Positions 1 to 8,220 are shown, counted from the first letter of the stretch. The stretch: 64,000 nucleotides of DNA from CALCKU01 sp964571595 (GCA_964571595.1 CAZNCJ010000002.1:31071-95070), one strand, 5' to 3'. Notes: generated by a model not told the origin, from the letters alone. Made by a program: numbers and translations.

Positions 1-86
1 CTTTACTTTTAGGACAAGCAATAAGTTTTGCATGTCCCGTTTCCCCCTCAGGATGTCTTATAAATACCCCCTCTTAGCCTAAATGG

Positions 87-488
87 CTAGAGTATTTTTT
101 TGGCAATACTGCCCAGAGCGCCGAGACCGCCAATTGAGTCCAGCAATGAGCCACCTTGACTGGCCTGATCAACCATTTGGGGAAGGGCGTCTTGCAGTCC
201 GCCGAGTAATGAACCTTCATCTGTTCCCATTTGTTGGGCTGCGGCGCTTATTTTGTCCGCGCCTAAAACGTCTTTGAGTTGACCGGCAGATATTTCTTTA
301 TTGGCGCCGTCACCTAACCATGACTCCGCAATATCGCCCAACCCTTTGGATTGTAATCCACCAACAAGGCTTGCAATGTCCATCTTGTCGCCGTCCCCGA
401 TAAGGGAATCCATAACGCCGTTAACTGCGCCGCTATTGCCACCGATTTTTTTTAACAACAGGCTTGTTGCAAGACTTTTAATATCCAT
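87..488 (-). CDS. DUF937/YidB-like family protein
   Basis: A 133-residue protein rich in Gly, Ala, Ser and Asp, with no signal peptide or membrane segment. The recurring short helices separated by glycine stretches (GGLQSKGLGDIAESWLGDG, then AGQLKDVLGADKISAAAQQ) match the DUF937/YidB family. That family has no firmly established function. The gene stands alone. The ATG at 488 follows a weak GAAAG ribosome site, and a near-perfect 28-bp palindrome lies 33-60 bp upstream, so it may be transcriptionally regulated. Assignment to the family is by sequence pattern only. Confidence 0.75.
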   Translation of the reverse strand: MDIKSLATSLLLKKIGGNSGAVNGVMDSLIGDGDKMDIASLVGGLQSKGLGDIAESWLGDGANKEISAGQLKDVLGADKISAAAQQMGTDEGSLLGGLQDALPQMVDQASQGGSLLDSIGGLGALGSIAKKIL

Positions 489-520
489 GTTTAAAACTTT
501 CTATGAGGATGAAACTATAA

Positions 521-548
521 GGCGGTAAATTACGTATAATTCACCGCC
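521..548. promoter_or_regulatory. 28-bp near-perfect palindrome upstream of the DUF937 gene
   Basis: The arms GGCGGTAAATTA and TAATTCACCGCC are 12 bp each, pair at 11 of 12 positions and flank a 4-bp centre (CGTA). On the minus strand a possible -10 (TATAGT, 519-514) lies immediately downstream, so a protein bound here would sit over the promoter of the gene starting at 488. Operator function is inference. Confidence 0.45.
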
Positions 549-673
549 CCCACCTTTGATACGAAAGCTGGCTGTGATTAGCCAGCACAAGATACAGAAA
601 AACTGTAATTTTTTCTGCCAGTGGTTTCGGACCATATTAACCCCTCATTGAGGATCGTCTTGCATAAGGGGGT

Positions 674-1153
674 ATGAGCCGCTCTGCTGAGATATCTCCC
701 GAACTTGCCGTCGTGAATGACGTTTTTGAGACCCATAGCGCGCCTCAGACAGGATATAGTCAAACTTACCGTATCTTTACGGCTTTCATTTTCATTCTGT
801 CCTTAGCCATGATCTGTCTGACGTTGATTTTATGCGGCTATGTAATTGTCGGATTTCATGAAAATGATCCACAATTCAGAGCGCTTTGGCCTGCCATTAT
901 ACTAAGCCTTGGTATGGGGTCTATGGCGCTAATACCTGCTTTAATAGTTGGTATTGCCAGTGCAGGCCGTTTGAAATATAGGCGTAAAATTATACCAGCT
1001 TGGCTCGTCACAGCCTTTCTATTACCGTCTTTGGCTCTCTTGATATTTATAGGGTTCCGCCAGGATTTACCGATTTTGTGGAGTGCTTTAGCTATATTCA
1101 GCCTTTCCCTTTTTGTACTCTGGGCCTGGATTAATCCCGCAAAAGCCACTTAA
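674..1153 (+). CDS. Hypothetical four-helix inner-membrane protein
   Basis: A 159-residue protein that I do not recognise. After a polar N-terminal segment of about 35 residues there are four hydrophobic stretches, at roughly residues 36-60, 74-98, 109-128 and 133-152, so it is probably an integral inner-membrane protein with both ends on the same side. The ATG follows a purine-rich site (AAGGGGGT) directly upstream, which supports this start. It reads away from the DUF937 gene and is followed by a separate promoter for the next lipoprotein gene, so it is probably transcribed singly. Confidence 0.7.
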   Translation: MSRSAEISPELAVVNDVFETHSAPQTGYSQTYRIFTAFIFILSLAMICLTLILCGYVIVGFHENDPQFRALWPAIILSLGMGSMALIPALIVGIASAGRLKYRRKIIPAWLVTAFLLPSLALLIFIGFRQDLPILWSALAIFSLSLFVLWAWINPAKAT

Positions 1154-1241
1154 AACCAGATAAATCCGCTAATTTTGACCAAAATAGGCTGTTTTCACAG
1201 CTCGTTCACGATGATGTGCAGTTCACTTACAGTTTGTTAAA

Positions 1242-1272
1242 TTGAAATTTGGCCCTATTCATACTATATAAT
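1242..1272 (+). promoter_or_regulatory. Sigma70-type promoter of the CC0125-like lipoprotein gene
   Basis: TTGAAA at 1242-1247 is followed after 17 bp by TATATA (1265-1270), overlapping a perfect TATAAT (1267-1272). The expected transcript start near 1278 leaves a leader of about 50 nt before the ATG at 1331. Confidence 0.5.
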
Positions 1273-1330
1273 AACTATGCACTCGGGGACAGGTGTGAAG
1301 ATATTGGTTAGATATATAGGAGCAGTCCCA

Positions 1331-2047
1331 ATGAAATTACGTTACTTAACGCTTACTGCCGCGGCCGCAATTTTGTCGGCCTGTGCCACGACAACACCCT
1401 ATCAACCTGCCTCTAAACCCGGATCGTTTGATGGATTTACCCAAACTTTGATCGAGAATGATCGTGCCCGCGTTTCTTTTGCAGGCAATTCAAGCACGGA
1501 GCGCGAAACGGTAGAAAATTACCTCATTTTCCGCGCCGCAGAATTGGCCATAGAACGCGGATATGACCATTTTTCATTTGAAGAACGCGATACGGAAACC
1601 AAGACAAGACTATCGAGCACAGGAAGTAGCTTTAATCGCGGCTTTGGCAGCCCATTTGGCTATTCTTTCTATTCGCCTAGATTTGGATGGAGCCGTTTTG
1701 GTTCCTTCAGGGGTAGTCGTTTTAGCCGGTTTAACAGCTTTGGAAGATTTAATAACTTCGGACGCTTTAACAGCTTTGGCGGGTTTAATAATTTCAGCGT
1801 AAGAGAAATTACGAAATATAGAGCCACAGCTGAAGTGAAGTTCAGACGTGGCATTGGGTCTAGCGCCGATGAAGGTAAAACCTTTAACGCCAGAGAAGTG
1901 ATTGAAAATCTCGGCCCAACTATTGTCTATCCAGAGGCTGAAGGTGGCAATCAGATTGTTCAGGGTGTCCCAGCTTATCAAGGTAAACCGGTACAGAGCT
2001 TACCGACAAACACACCTACGCCGCGACCCGTTGCCAATGAAATCTAA
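1331..2047 (+). CDS. CC0125/CC1285-like lipoprotein with Phe/Asn/Gly repeats
   Basis: A 238-residue probable lipoprotein. The N-terminus has a basic start, a hydrophobic core and the lipobox LSAC at about residue 20, so the mature protein would be lipid-anchored. A region around residues 60-95 with ERGYDHF matches the CC0125/CC1285 lipoprotein family, whose function is unknown. The middle is low-complexity, dominated by Phe, Gly, Arg, Ser and Asn, with four 6-residue repeats (RFNSFG, RFNNFG, RFNSFG, GFNNFS). The ATG at 1331 is preferred over an in-frame ATG at 1277 because an AGGAG site precedes it and the signal peptide begins there. Confidence 0.75.
   Translation: MKLRYLTLTAAAAILSACATTTPYQPASKPGSFDGFTQTLIENDRARVSFAGNSSTERETVENYLIFRAAELAIERGYDHFSFEERDTETKTRLSSTGSSFNRGFGSPFGYSFYSPRFGWSRFGSFRGSRFSRFNSFGRFNNFGRFNSFGGFNNFSVREITKYRATAEVKFRRGIGSSADEGKTFNAREVIENLGPTIVYPEAEGGNQIVQGVPAYQGKPVQSLPTNTPTPRPVANEI
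1727..1798 (+). repeat. Four tandem 18-bp coding repeats
   Basis: Four 18-bp units (1727-1744, 1745-1762, 1763-1780, 1781-1798) each encode the pattern (R/G)FN(S/N)F(G/S). Units 1 and 3 resemble each other most closely, as do units 2 and 4, which suggests duplication of a 36-bp pair. Confidence 0.8.
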
Positions 2048-2085
2048 GGCCTGCTGGTTTAGCTAAGCCGTTGTAAGAAAATAAA

Positions 2086-2112
2086 CCCCGCATGCCTATG
2101 CGGGGTGTTTTT
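2086..2112 (+). terminator. Rho-independent terminator after the lipoprotein gene
   Basis: Perfect 8-bp stem CCCCGCAT / ATGCGGGG with a 4-nt loop, followed by TGTTTTTA. Confidence 0.85.
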
Positions 2113-2153
2113 ATGTCCGCTTGCGGCCCCCGCTATTATGTCTATAAGCCCGT

Positions 2154-3053
2154 ATGGCACGTAAACGTAAAGGCGATCCGGTCAGTGGTTGGGTAAATTT
2201 TGACAAACCGCTGGGCATGACATCTACCCAGGCCGTGGGGCGTATCCGGCGTTTGCTTAATGCTCAAAAGGTTGGTCATGCTGGTACGCTTGATCCTTTG
2301 GCAAACGGGGTTTTGCCGATTGCCTTGGGCGAGGCAACCAAGACCGTTCCTTTTATGATGGAGGCGGTCAAAGCCTATGAGGTGCAAATTGTTTGGGGGC
2401 AGGCGCGCGATACATGTGACGCGGAAGGCGAAGTCATTGAAACCTCTGAGGTTCGACCTCAAAGACCGCAAATAGAAGCGGTCTTAGCAGAGTTTACCGG
2501 CATTATAGATCAGGTACCGCCGCGATTTTCCGCGATTAAGATTGATGGCAAGCGGGCTTATGATCTGGCGCGTGCGGGCGAAGTCGTCAAAATGAAATCA
2601 CGGAAAGTCCGTATTGAGAGTATTGAAATTCTAGATACATGTGAAGAAAATGCACGTTTTCGCGTCATCTGCGGCAAGGGGACTTATATACGTTCATTGG
2701 CGCGAGATATGGCTAAGGCCTTGGGCACGGTGGGCTATGTCGGGGCTTTGCGCCGCACCCGCGTTGGCGGCTTTGTGGAGGAGACGGTTTTTTCACTGGA
2801 CGTATTGGAAAATCTACACTATGAGGGCCGCGTTTTAGAAAGTTTGCGTCCTGTCGAGACTGCGCTGGACGACATCCCGGTAATGATCGTGACAGACCAA
2901 GATGCAAATGACCTAAAATACGGACGTGCTATTGGTTGTCCGGAAGATTTCGCAAATTCCGAATGGGTTTTAGTGAAAGATGCCAGCAAGGCCTTAGCAC
3001 TCTGTCAGCCGCGGGACGGGCATTTAGCGCCCAAACGCGTTTTTAATTTGTAA
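2154..3053 (+). CDS. truB: tRNA pseudouridine(55) synthase TruB
   Basis: Makes pseudouridine 55 in the T-loop of tRNAs in the cytoplasm. The 299-residue protein begins with the family's GWVNFDKPLGMTSTQ segment. It carries the catalytic motif HAGTLDPLANGVLP with the nucleophile at Asp47, and GKGTYIRSLARD further on. A C-terminal region after about residue 240 is consistent with the small TruB C-terminal domain. It is followed 17 bp later by rpsO and then pnp, the conserved truB-rpsO-pnp order. The ATG at 2154 gives the expected N-terminus. Confidence 0.97.
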   Translation: MARKRKGDPVSGWVNFDKPLGMTSTQAVGRIRRLLNAQKVGHAGTLDPLANGVLPIALGEATKTVPFMMEAVKAYEVQIVWGQARDTCDAEGEVIETSEVRPQRPQIEAVLAEFTGIIDQVPPRFSAIKIDGKRAYDLARAGEVVKMKSRKVRIESIEILDTCEENARFRVICGKGTYIRSLARDMAKALGTVGYVGALRRTRVGGFVEETVFSLDVLENLHYEGRVLESLRPVETALDDIPVMIVTDQDANDLKYGRAIGCPEDFANSEWVLVKDASKALALCQPRDGHLAPKRVFNL

Positions 3054-3070
3054 TCAATACGGAGAATATG

Positions 3071-3340
3071 ATGTCGATTACACCTAAGCGCAAAGCTGCG
3101 TTAATAAATGAATATGCCACGAAACCGGGTGATACCGGTTCTCCAGAAGTTCAAGTCGCTATCCTAACAGAACGGATTGTCAATTTGACGGAGCATTTCA
3201 AAACTAATCATAAAGATAATCACAGCAGACGTGGATTACTTGCCATGGTGACACAGCGTCGCCGCTTGCTGGACTATCTTAAAAAGAAGGATGAGGGTCG
3301 TTATAAGACACTTATCGAAAAGCTCGGACTGCGCCGCTAG
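3071..3340 (+). CDS. rpsO: 30S ribosomal protein S15
   Basis: An 89-residue primary 16S rRNA-binding protein of the small-subunit platform. The sequence starts MSITPKRKAALINEYA and contains GDTGSPEVQVAILTERI and the conserved HSRRGLLAMVTQRRRLLDYL region, covering the whole family. Two ATGs are adjacent (3068 and 3071); 3071 gives the usual family start, and a GGAG site lies just upstream. It sits between truB and pnp. A strong hairpin with a short T-run after the stop probably ends part of the transcription before pnp. Confidence 0.97.
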   Translation: MSITPKRKAALINEYATKPGDTGSPEVQVAILTERIVNLTEHFKTNHKDNHSRRGLLAMVTQRRRLLDYLKKKDEGRYKTLIEKLGLRR

Positions 3341-3362
3341 GGGCCGTTTGATTAAAACCAAG

Positions 3363-3386
3363 GGCTGCCATGGGGGCAGCCTTTTG
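3363..3386 (+). terminator. Terminator or attenuating hairpin between rpsO and pnp
   Basis: Perfect 7-bp stem GGCTGCC / GGCAGCC with a 5-nt loop, followed by TTTT. The T-run is short, so read-through into pnp is likely. Confidence 0.7.
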
Positions 3387-3473
3387 CGCATTTAGCGCAT
3401 GGGCATATGTGATGCCCGACAGCAATGATATCCATTGCTTTATACGTATGTTGATAGAAAGAAATTGTACGAT

Positions 3474-5687
3474 ATGTTTGATAAACACACTATAGAACTA
3501 GATTGGGCAGGACGCCCGCTTATCATTGAAACCGGCGGCATGGCCCGTCAGGCAGATGGGGCCGTGCTATGTAGCTACGGCGAAACAAAATTACTTGCCA
3601 CTGTTTGTGGTGCACATTCCCAAAAACCCGGCATGGATTTTTTCCCTCTGACGGTAAATTACATGGAAAAGTTTTACGCTGCTGGTAAAATTCCGGGCGG
3701 TTATTTTAAACGTGAAGGCCGCCCAACAGAGCGCGAAACTCTTATCTCTCGCTTAACTGACCGGCCTATACGTCCGCTCTTTCCAAAGGGGTATAAGAAC
3801 GAAGTTCAGATCGTGATTACGGTCTTACAACATGACGGTGAAAACGAGCCCGATATTATTGGTATGATTGGCGCATCTGCGGCTTTAGCGATTTCTGGCT
3901 TGCCATTTATGGGCCCGATTGCTGCTGCGCGCGTCGGACTTATTGACGGCGATTACGTCCTTAACCCAACGCTTTCTGAGCTGGAAGATAGCGAGCTTGA
4001 TCTGGTTGTGGCTGGAACGAAAGACGCTGTGATGATGGTGGAATCAGAAGCCAAGGAACTGACTGAGGAGCAAATGCTCGGCGCGGTTATGTACGCCCAT
4101 GAGAGCTGTCAGGATGTGATCGAGGCAATTAAGAAACTCGCCAAGAAAGCGGCCAAGCCTGCGCGTGAGTTTGAAACGCCGGATTATTCAGTCGAGAAAA
4201 AGCTCGTTGCCAAGGCAGCCGAAAAAGGCATTAAAGCAGCTTATAAGAAAACCGATAAGATGGAGCGCCAGACACTCTTGCGCGAAGCTAAAGACGCTGC
4301 CTGGGCATCACTCGGTTCTTCTGAGGAAAATCCTGACGGCATGTCATCAGGCGTGTTTGGTGATTGCTTTAAAGCGATTGAGTCACAAACTGTGCGCTCA
4401 TCTGTTATCAAAACCGGCAAGCGGATTGATGGACGTAAACTTGACCAAGTTCGCCCGATTGTTTCAGAAGCTGGCCCGCTACCACGTACGCATGGCTCTG
4501 CTCTTTTTACGCGCGGTGAAACTCAAGCGCTCTGTGTGGCTACACTGGGCACATCAGATGATGAGCAATATGTCGATCAGCTAACAGGCACGATTAAGAA
4601 CAAGTTCTTGCTTCACTATAATTTCCCACCTTATTCCGTGGGTGAATGTGGCCGTATGGGCGGAACATCACGTCGTGAAACAGGGCATGGTAAACTCGCA
4701 TGGCGCGCCCTTCAGGCAGTTCTGCCAAGTGCTGAGGATTTTCCTTATACCATCCGTCTTGTCTCTGAAATTATGGAATCAAACGGGTCGTCTTCTATGG
4801 CGACAGTGTGTGGCTGCTCTCTGGCTATGATGGATGCGGGTGTGCCGATTAAGCGCCCCGTTTCAGGTATTGCTATGGGTCTTATCAAGGATAAGGAAGG
4901 CGTTGCCGTCTTAAGTGATATTCTGGGTGATGAGGATCATCTCGGCGATATGGACTTTAAAGTCGCGGGGACCTCGGAAGGTATCACATCCTTGCAGATG
5001 GATATTAAAATCGCAGGTATTACCGAAGACATTATGACAACGGCGCTAGAGCAAGCCAATGCGGGTCGTCTGCATATTCTCGGCGAAATGAATAAGGCCT
5101 TGGAAGAATCTCGCGACGAAGTGGGTGAATTTGCCCCGCGTATTGAAACGATGAAAATTCCGGTTGATAAAATCCGCGATGTTATCGGAACAGGCGGTAA
5201 GGTCATTCGCGAAATCGTCGACACAACAGGTGCGCGCGTTTCCGTTGAAGATGACGGTACGATCAAAATCGCCAGCACAGATAAAGCCTCTATCACGGCG
5301 GCAAAAGACTGGATCCATAGCCTCACAGCCGAACCCGAAGTCGGCGTGATCTATAAAGGTAAGGTTGTCAAAGTTGTAGATTTTGGTGCTTTTGTGAACT
5401 TCTTTGGCAAGAAGGACGGTCTCGTCCATGTCAGCCAGATAGCGCAAGAGCGGGTCAATCACCCGTCTGATTATCTCAAAGAGGGCCAAGAGGTTTATGT
5501 CAAGCTGATGGGCTTTGATGATCGCGGCAAGGTTAGACTGAACATGAAATATGTTAATCAGGAAACGGGCGAAGAACTGCCCCGCGAGCCACGTGAAGAC
5601 AAGAAAGACGACAAAAAGGGTGATGATAAAAAATCGCGCAAGAGAAAGCCGCGTCGTCGTCGCAGAAAGTCGGAAGAAGAAGAGTAG
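3474..5687 (+). CDS. pnp: Polyribonucleotide nucleotidyltransferase (PNPase)
   Basis: 3'-to-5' phosphorolytic exoribonuclease of mRNA decay. In 737 residues it has two RNase PH domains (about 1-210 and 315-545, the second with FTRGETQALC and MESNGSSSMATVC), a KH domain (about 550-610, VIGTGGKVIREI) and an S1 domain (about 615-690, GVIYKGKVVKVVDFGAFV). A tail of roughly 40 residues is very rich in Lys, Arg, Asp and Glu. The ATG at 3474 gives MFDKHTIELDWAGRPL, the usual family N-terminus; an in-frame TTG at 3435 would add 13 unconserved residues. The charged tail may contact RNA or a degradosome partner. Confidence 0.97.
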   Translation: MFDKHTIELDWAGRPLIIETGGMARQADGAVLCSYGETKLLATVCGAHSQKPGMDFFPLTVNYMEKFYAAGKIPGGYFKREGRPTERETLISRLTDRPIRPLFPKGYKNEVQIVITVLQHDGENEPDIIGMIGASAALAISGLPFMGPIAAARVGLIDGDYVLNPTLSELEDSELDLVVAGTKDAVMMVESEAKELTEEQMLGAVMYAHESCQDVIEAIKKLAKKAAKPAREFETPDYSVEKKLVAKAAEKGIKAAYKKTDKMERQTLLREAKDAAWASLGSSEENPDGMSSGVFGDCFKAIESQTVRSSVIKTGKRIDGRKLDQVRPIVSEAGPLPRTHGSALFTRGETQALCVATLGTSDDEQYVDQLTGTIKNKFLLHYNFPPYSVGECGRMGGTSRRETGHGKLAWRALQAVLPSAEDFPYTIRLVSEIMESNGSSSMATVCGCSLAMMDAGVPIKRPVSGIAMGLIKDKEGVAVLSDILGDEDHLGDMDFKVAGTSEGITSLQMDIKIAGITEDIMTTALEQANAGRLHILGEMNKALEESRDEVGEFAPRIETMKIPVDKIRDVIGTGGKVIREIVDTTGARVSVEDDGTIKIASTDKASITAAKDWIHSLTAEPEVGVIYKGKVVKVVDFGAFVNFFGKKDGLVHVSQIAQERVNHPSDYLKEGQEVYVKLMGFDDRGKVRLNMKYVNQETGEELPREPREDKKDDKKGDDKKSRKRKPRRRRRKSEEEE

Positions 5688-5731
5688 AGCGCGAAAGCAA
5701 GTCTACTGTTCGATCCGATTTGAGATCATAA

Positions 5732-5763
5732 AAAAGCCCGGTCAAATGACCGGGCTTTTCTTT
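5732..5763. terminator. Bidirectional terminator between pnp and the DUF2853 gene
   Basis: A 9-bp GC-rich stem GCCCGGTCA / TGACCGGGC is flanked by A5 on the left and TTTTCTTTT on the right. It can therefore end transcripts arriving from either of the two convergent genes. Confidence 0.88.
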
Positions 5764-5778
5764 TAAATTGTGTGCGTT

Positions 5779-6114
5779 CTACTTGTAAACGCTCTCTTTG
5801 CCAAAATGCTTGGCGAGCATGTAATAGACAACTGCACGATACTTCATGCGCTCTGTATATTTTTCCATGACAGACGCGATAGCTTTATCAAGATCTGGTC
5901 CGTCTGGCAGGCCGAGCTTCTTGATCAAGAAGTTGTTTTTAACAGTTTCCAATTCGCTTTTATCTGTACCGGCAACAGTCGATGCATCCCGGTTATAAAT
6001 AGATGGTCCGCAACCGATTGTCACTTTACGTAGAAAGTCCATATCTGGTGTCATGCCGAGCTTTGTCTTCATTTGGTCAGCATATTTTTCGATTAATTCA
6101 TCGCGTTTACTCAT
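5779..6114 (-). CDS. DUF2853 family protein
   Basis: A 111-residue soluble protein with no signal peptide. It contains the family blocks GMTPDMDFLRKVTIGCGPSI, YNRDASTVAGTDKSELETVK and NNFLIKKLGL, which identify DUF2853. The family's role is not established. It stands alone: it converges with pnp across a shared terminator and diverges from the sirtuin gene across a 206-bp gap that carries a perfect 10-bp inverted repeat 54-85 bp upstream of its ATG. Confidence 0.85.
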   Translation of the reverse strand: MSKRDELIEKYADQMKTKLGMTPDMDFLRKVTIGCGPSIYNRDASTVAGTDKSELETVKNNFLIKKLGLPDGPDLDKAIASVMEKYTERMKYRAVVYYMLAKHFGKESVYK

Positions 6115-6167
6115 TATCTACTCCTTTTGTAATTTCGGGTAAGCTTATCTCCCCCATAGACAGCCGT

Positions 6168-6199
6168 CCCTCAATTTGAGAGAATGTTTAAATTGAGGG
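6168..6199. promoter_or_regulatory. Perfect 10-bp inverted repeat in a divergent promoter region
   Basis: CCCTCAATTT (6168-6177) and AAATTGAGGG (6190-6199) flank a 12-nt spacer. No T-run follows on either strand, so it does not look like a terminator. Its place between the divergent DUF2853 and sirtuin genes suggests an operator or a leader hairpin. Confidence 0.4.
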
Positions 6200-6320
6200 T
6201 CGTCATGCTAAAATTATTAAGGCTTGCGCTTATAAAACCAAGCGATTTTTACCGTTGAAAGCACCTATAACGCGAAAAATGTCCTCAATTATGTGATAAA
6301 TTACAGTTTGAGACGGGATT

Positions 6321-7016
6321 ATGAAGATATTTGTTCTAACAGGCGCGGGGATATCGGCAGAAAGCGGTATAAATACGTTTCGGGCTGCAGATGGTCTCTG
6401 GGAAAATCACCGCATAGAGGAAGTGGCCACCCCGCAAGGCTATGCGCGTGATCCGGCACTGGTACATAGTTTTTATAATGCCCGCCGCGCAGCCCTTAAA
6501 ACTGTAGACCCCAATCCGGCTCATATGGCTTTGGGGCGCTTGCAGACCGCTTTGGCTCTCAAGGGAGGTGGTCTTACGCTTGTGACACAGAACGTAGACG
6601 ATTTGCATGAGCGCGGAGGCGCAAAACATGTTGTGCATATGCACGGGGAGCTCAATTCGGTGTTTTGTACGGATTGCAATCATAAATGGGAGTGGCGCGA
6701 AGACCTCACCCCGCAATCAATATGTCCAGCTTGTCAAAGCGCTGCTACGTCCCGCCCAGACATCGTCTGGTTTGGAGAAATGCCCTATTTTATGGAGGAT
6801 ATAGAGCGCGCTTTGCGGGCCTGTGACCTCTTTGTCTCGATCGGGACAAGCGGGGCGGTTTATCCGGCGGCGGGCTTTGTGAGTATGGCGCGTAATATGG
6901 GCAAAGAGACGTTGGAAATAAATCTTGAGCGCTCAGAGGGTTCGCACCTCTTTGATGAAACCCGCTTGGGTAAAGCCGGAACCCTTGTGCCCGCTTGGGT
7001 CGACAGCCTGATATAA
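6321..7016 (+). CDS. cobB: NAD-dependent protein deacylase, sirtuin class III (CobB/SIRT5-like)
   Basis: Removes acyl groups from lysines using NAD. In 231 residues it shows the NAD-binding GAGISAESGINTFR (8-21), the TQNVDDLHERGG segment (89-100) and the catalytic His108 in HMHGEL. A zinc site is formed by Cys116, Cys119, Cys135 and Cys138. Tyr52 and Arg55 (FYNARR) match the Tyr-x-x-Arg pair linked to succinyl/malonyl specificity in CobB and SIRT5, so desuccinylase activity is likely. The UPF0178 gene follows after 64 bp. The zinc site and full length argue that it is active. Confidence 0.93.
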   Translation: MKIFVLTGAGISAESGINTFRAADGLWENHRIEEVATPQGYARDPALVHSFYNARRAALKTVDPNPAHMALGRLQTALALKGGGLTLVTQNVDDLHERGGAKHVVHMHGELNSVFCTDCNHKWEWREDLTPQSICPACQSAATSRPDIVWFGEMPYFMEDIERALRACDLFVSIGTSGAVYPAAGFVSMARNMGKETLEINLERSEGSHLFDETRLGKAGTLVPAWVDSLI

Positions 7017-7080
7017 TGTTCCCAGATGCGTTCATAGTGCGGAATTTGATGCTTGCACTTAAATAGGCTAGGCCACACCC

Positions 7081-7542
7081 ATGCCAGATTTCCATATCTA
7101 TATTGATGCAGATGCCTGCCCTGTACGCGAAGAATGTTACAAAGTGGCAGAGCGTCACACTGTGCCTGTAAGCGTGGTTTCAAATAATTTTTTGCGCGTG
7201 CCGCGACACCCTTTGTTTAAGGCTATTATCGTGTCTGATGGTTTTGATGCCGCGGATGATTATATCGCGGAGCGCGCCGATAGAGACAGTGTTGTGATCA
7301 CATCGGATATTTTGCTGGCCGAGCGCTGTTTAAAAAATGAGGCCCGCGTGATTAAGCCTAACGGCAAATTATTCACCAAGGACAATATTGGCGGGGCTTT
7401 AGCGACCCGCGCAATAATGGCGGATTTGCGCGACGGGGCAGAACAGCCTAATTTTGGCGGCCCGCCCCCCTTTAGCGCCCGCGACAGATCAGACTTTTTA
7501 CAAAGCCTGCATATTGTCTTGGAGAAAATGAAGCGGGGATAG
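7081..7542 (+). CDS. UPF0178 (YaiI/YqxD, DUF188) family protein
   Basis: A 153-residue soluble protein with the family's N-terminal YIDADACPVREE and the later blocks VVSNNFLRVP, VITSDILLAERCL and FTKDNIGGALATR. Acidic residues near the N-terminus and in DGFDAADD are consistent with a PIN/NYN-like nuclease fold, but no reaction is established for the family. It lies 64 bp downstream of the sirtuin gene and may be co-transcribed with it. The ATG at 7081 gives the usual family start. Confidence 0.9.
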   Translation: MPDFHIYIDADACPVREECYKVAERHTVPVSVVSNNFLRVPRHPLFKAIIVSDGFDAADDYIAERADRDSVVITSDILLAERCLKNEARVIKPNGKLFTKDNIGGALATRAIMADLRDGAEQPNFGGPPPFSARDRSDFLQSLHIVLEKMKRG

Positions 7543-7614
7543 GAAAGCGCATAGTTTCAAATGTGTAGAAAAGTGTGATATCTAAGATTCATAAATAGAA
7601 GTTGAGGGGAAAAT

Positions 7615-8168
7615 ATGAATCTGCTTACTGCCACACGTAATAGTTTGAAAAAGACATTCGATTTTAGAACCCGTTCGCGAAGATCAGAATTTTGGGGATT
7701 TGCGCTCTCCGCATTTTTGATTTGTTTCTTTATGGGGTTTTTTGATAAAATTTTTTTCGATGCCACTTGGCCATTTAAGCAAACACTCCATTTTAAAGAG
7801 GGCGAAATTGTCGGCAGAAGCTATTCATTTGGGACAAATTATGGCCCCATAAGTAATGCTTTCGGGTTTATTTTTTAATACCCTTTATAGCCGCGGCAGT
7901 GCGCAGGTTACATGATATTGGCCGTTCAGGATGGTTTCTTATTTTACCATTTATTGCATTTATGCCTGCCTATGTTTCTATCATGCGTAGCAATAGCCTA
8001 TCCCCTATTGTTAGTCTATCCCCTATTGTTTCATGGTCAATATTAGCCGTGTTTGCTTTGATATTTTTCATAATCTTCCTTCTATTTAGAGATAGTCGAG
8101 AGGGTGAGAATAAATATGGCCCGAGTGAGAAATATCCAAACGTAGTCGTGAATCCGCTCATAGACTAA
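7615..8168 (+). pseudogene. DUF805 membrane protein gene split by a frameshift
   Basis: Two reading frames together spell one DUF805 protein of about 184 residues. The first, from the ATG at 7615 (GAGGGG site upstream), has the family start FDFRTRSRRSEFWGFAL and stops at 7876-7878. The second continues in the -1 frame with the family core LIPFIAAAVRRLHDIGRSG and a last membrane helix. The join falls in a run of six T (7871-7876); one more T would restore a single frame reading FGFIFLIPF. This may be a real mutation, a homopolymer sequencing error or frameshifting by the ribosome. The second half also has an 18-bp tandem duplication. Codon use looks like the neighbours. Confidence 0.8.
7994..8029 (+). 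repeat. 18-bp tandem duplication in the DUF805 gene
   Basis: Units 7994-8011 and 8012-8029 differ at one base. They encode the doubled SLSPIV-SLSPIV segment between two membrane helices. Confidence 0.85.
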
Positions 8169-8191
8169 AGCGCGATTAAGATTGGTTCCGT

Positions 8192-8220
8192 TTGACAAGC
8201 CTAATCCTGCCCGCTATACG
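8192..8220 (+). promoter_or_regulatory. Sigma70-type promoter of ffh-rpsP
   Basis: A consensus TTGACA (8192-8197), a 17-bp spacer and TATACG (8215-8220). Transcription would begin near 8227 and leave a leader of about 190 nt before ffh. Confidence 0.65.

Noticed and set aside
5046..5489. A 147-codon frame antisense to pnp
   Set aside because: It overlaps the conserved KH and S1 domains of PNPase and resembles no family.
7871..7877. Classical U UUU UUA slippery heptamer in the DUF805 gene
   Set aside because: The heptamer is present but not in the required codon register, so standard tandem -1 slippage does not apply; only single-tRNA slippage or an indel fits.
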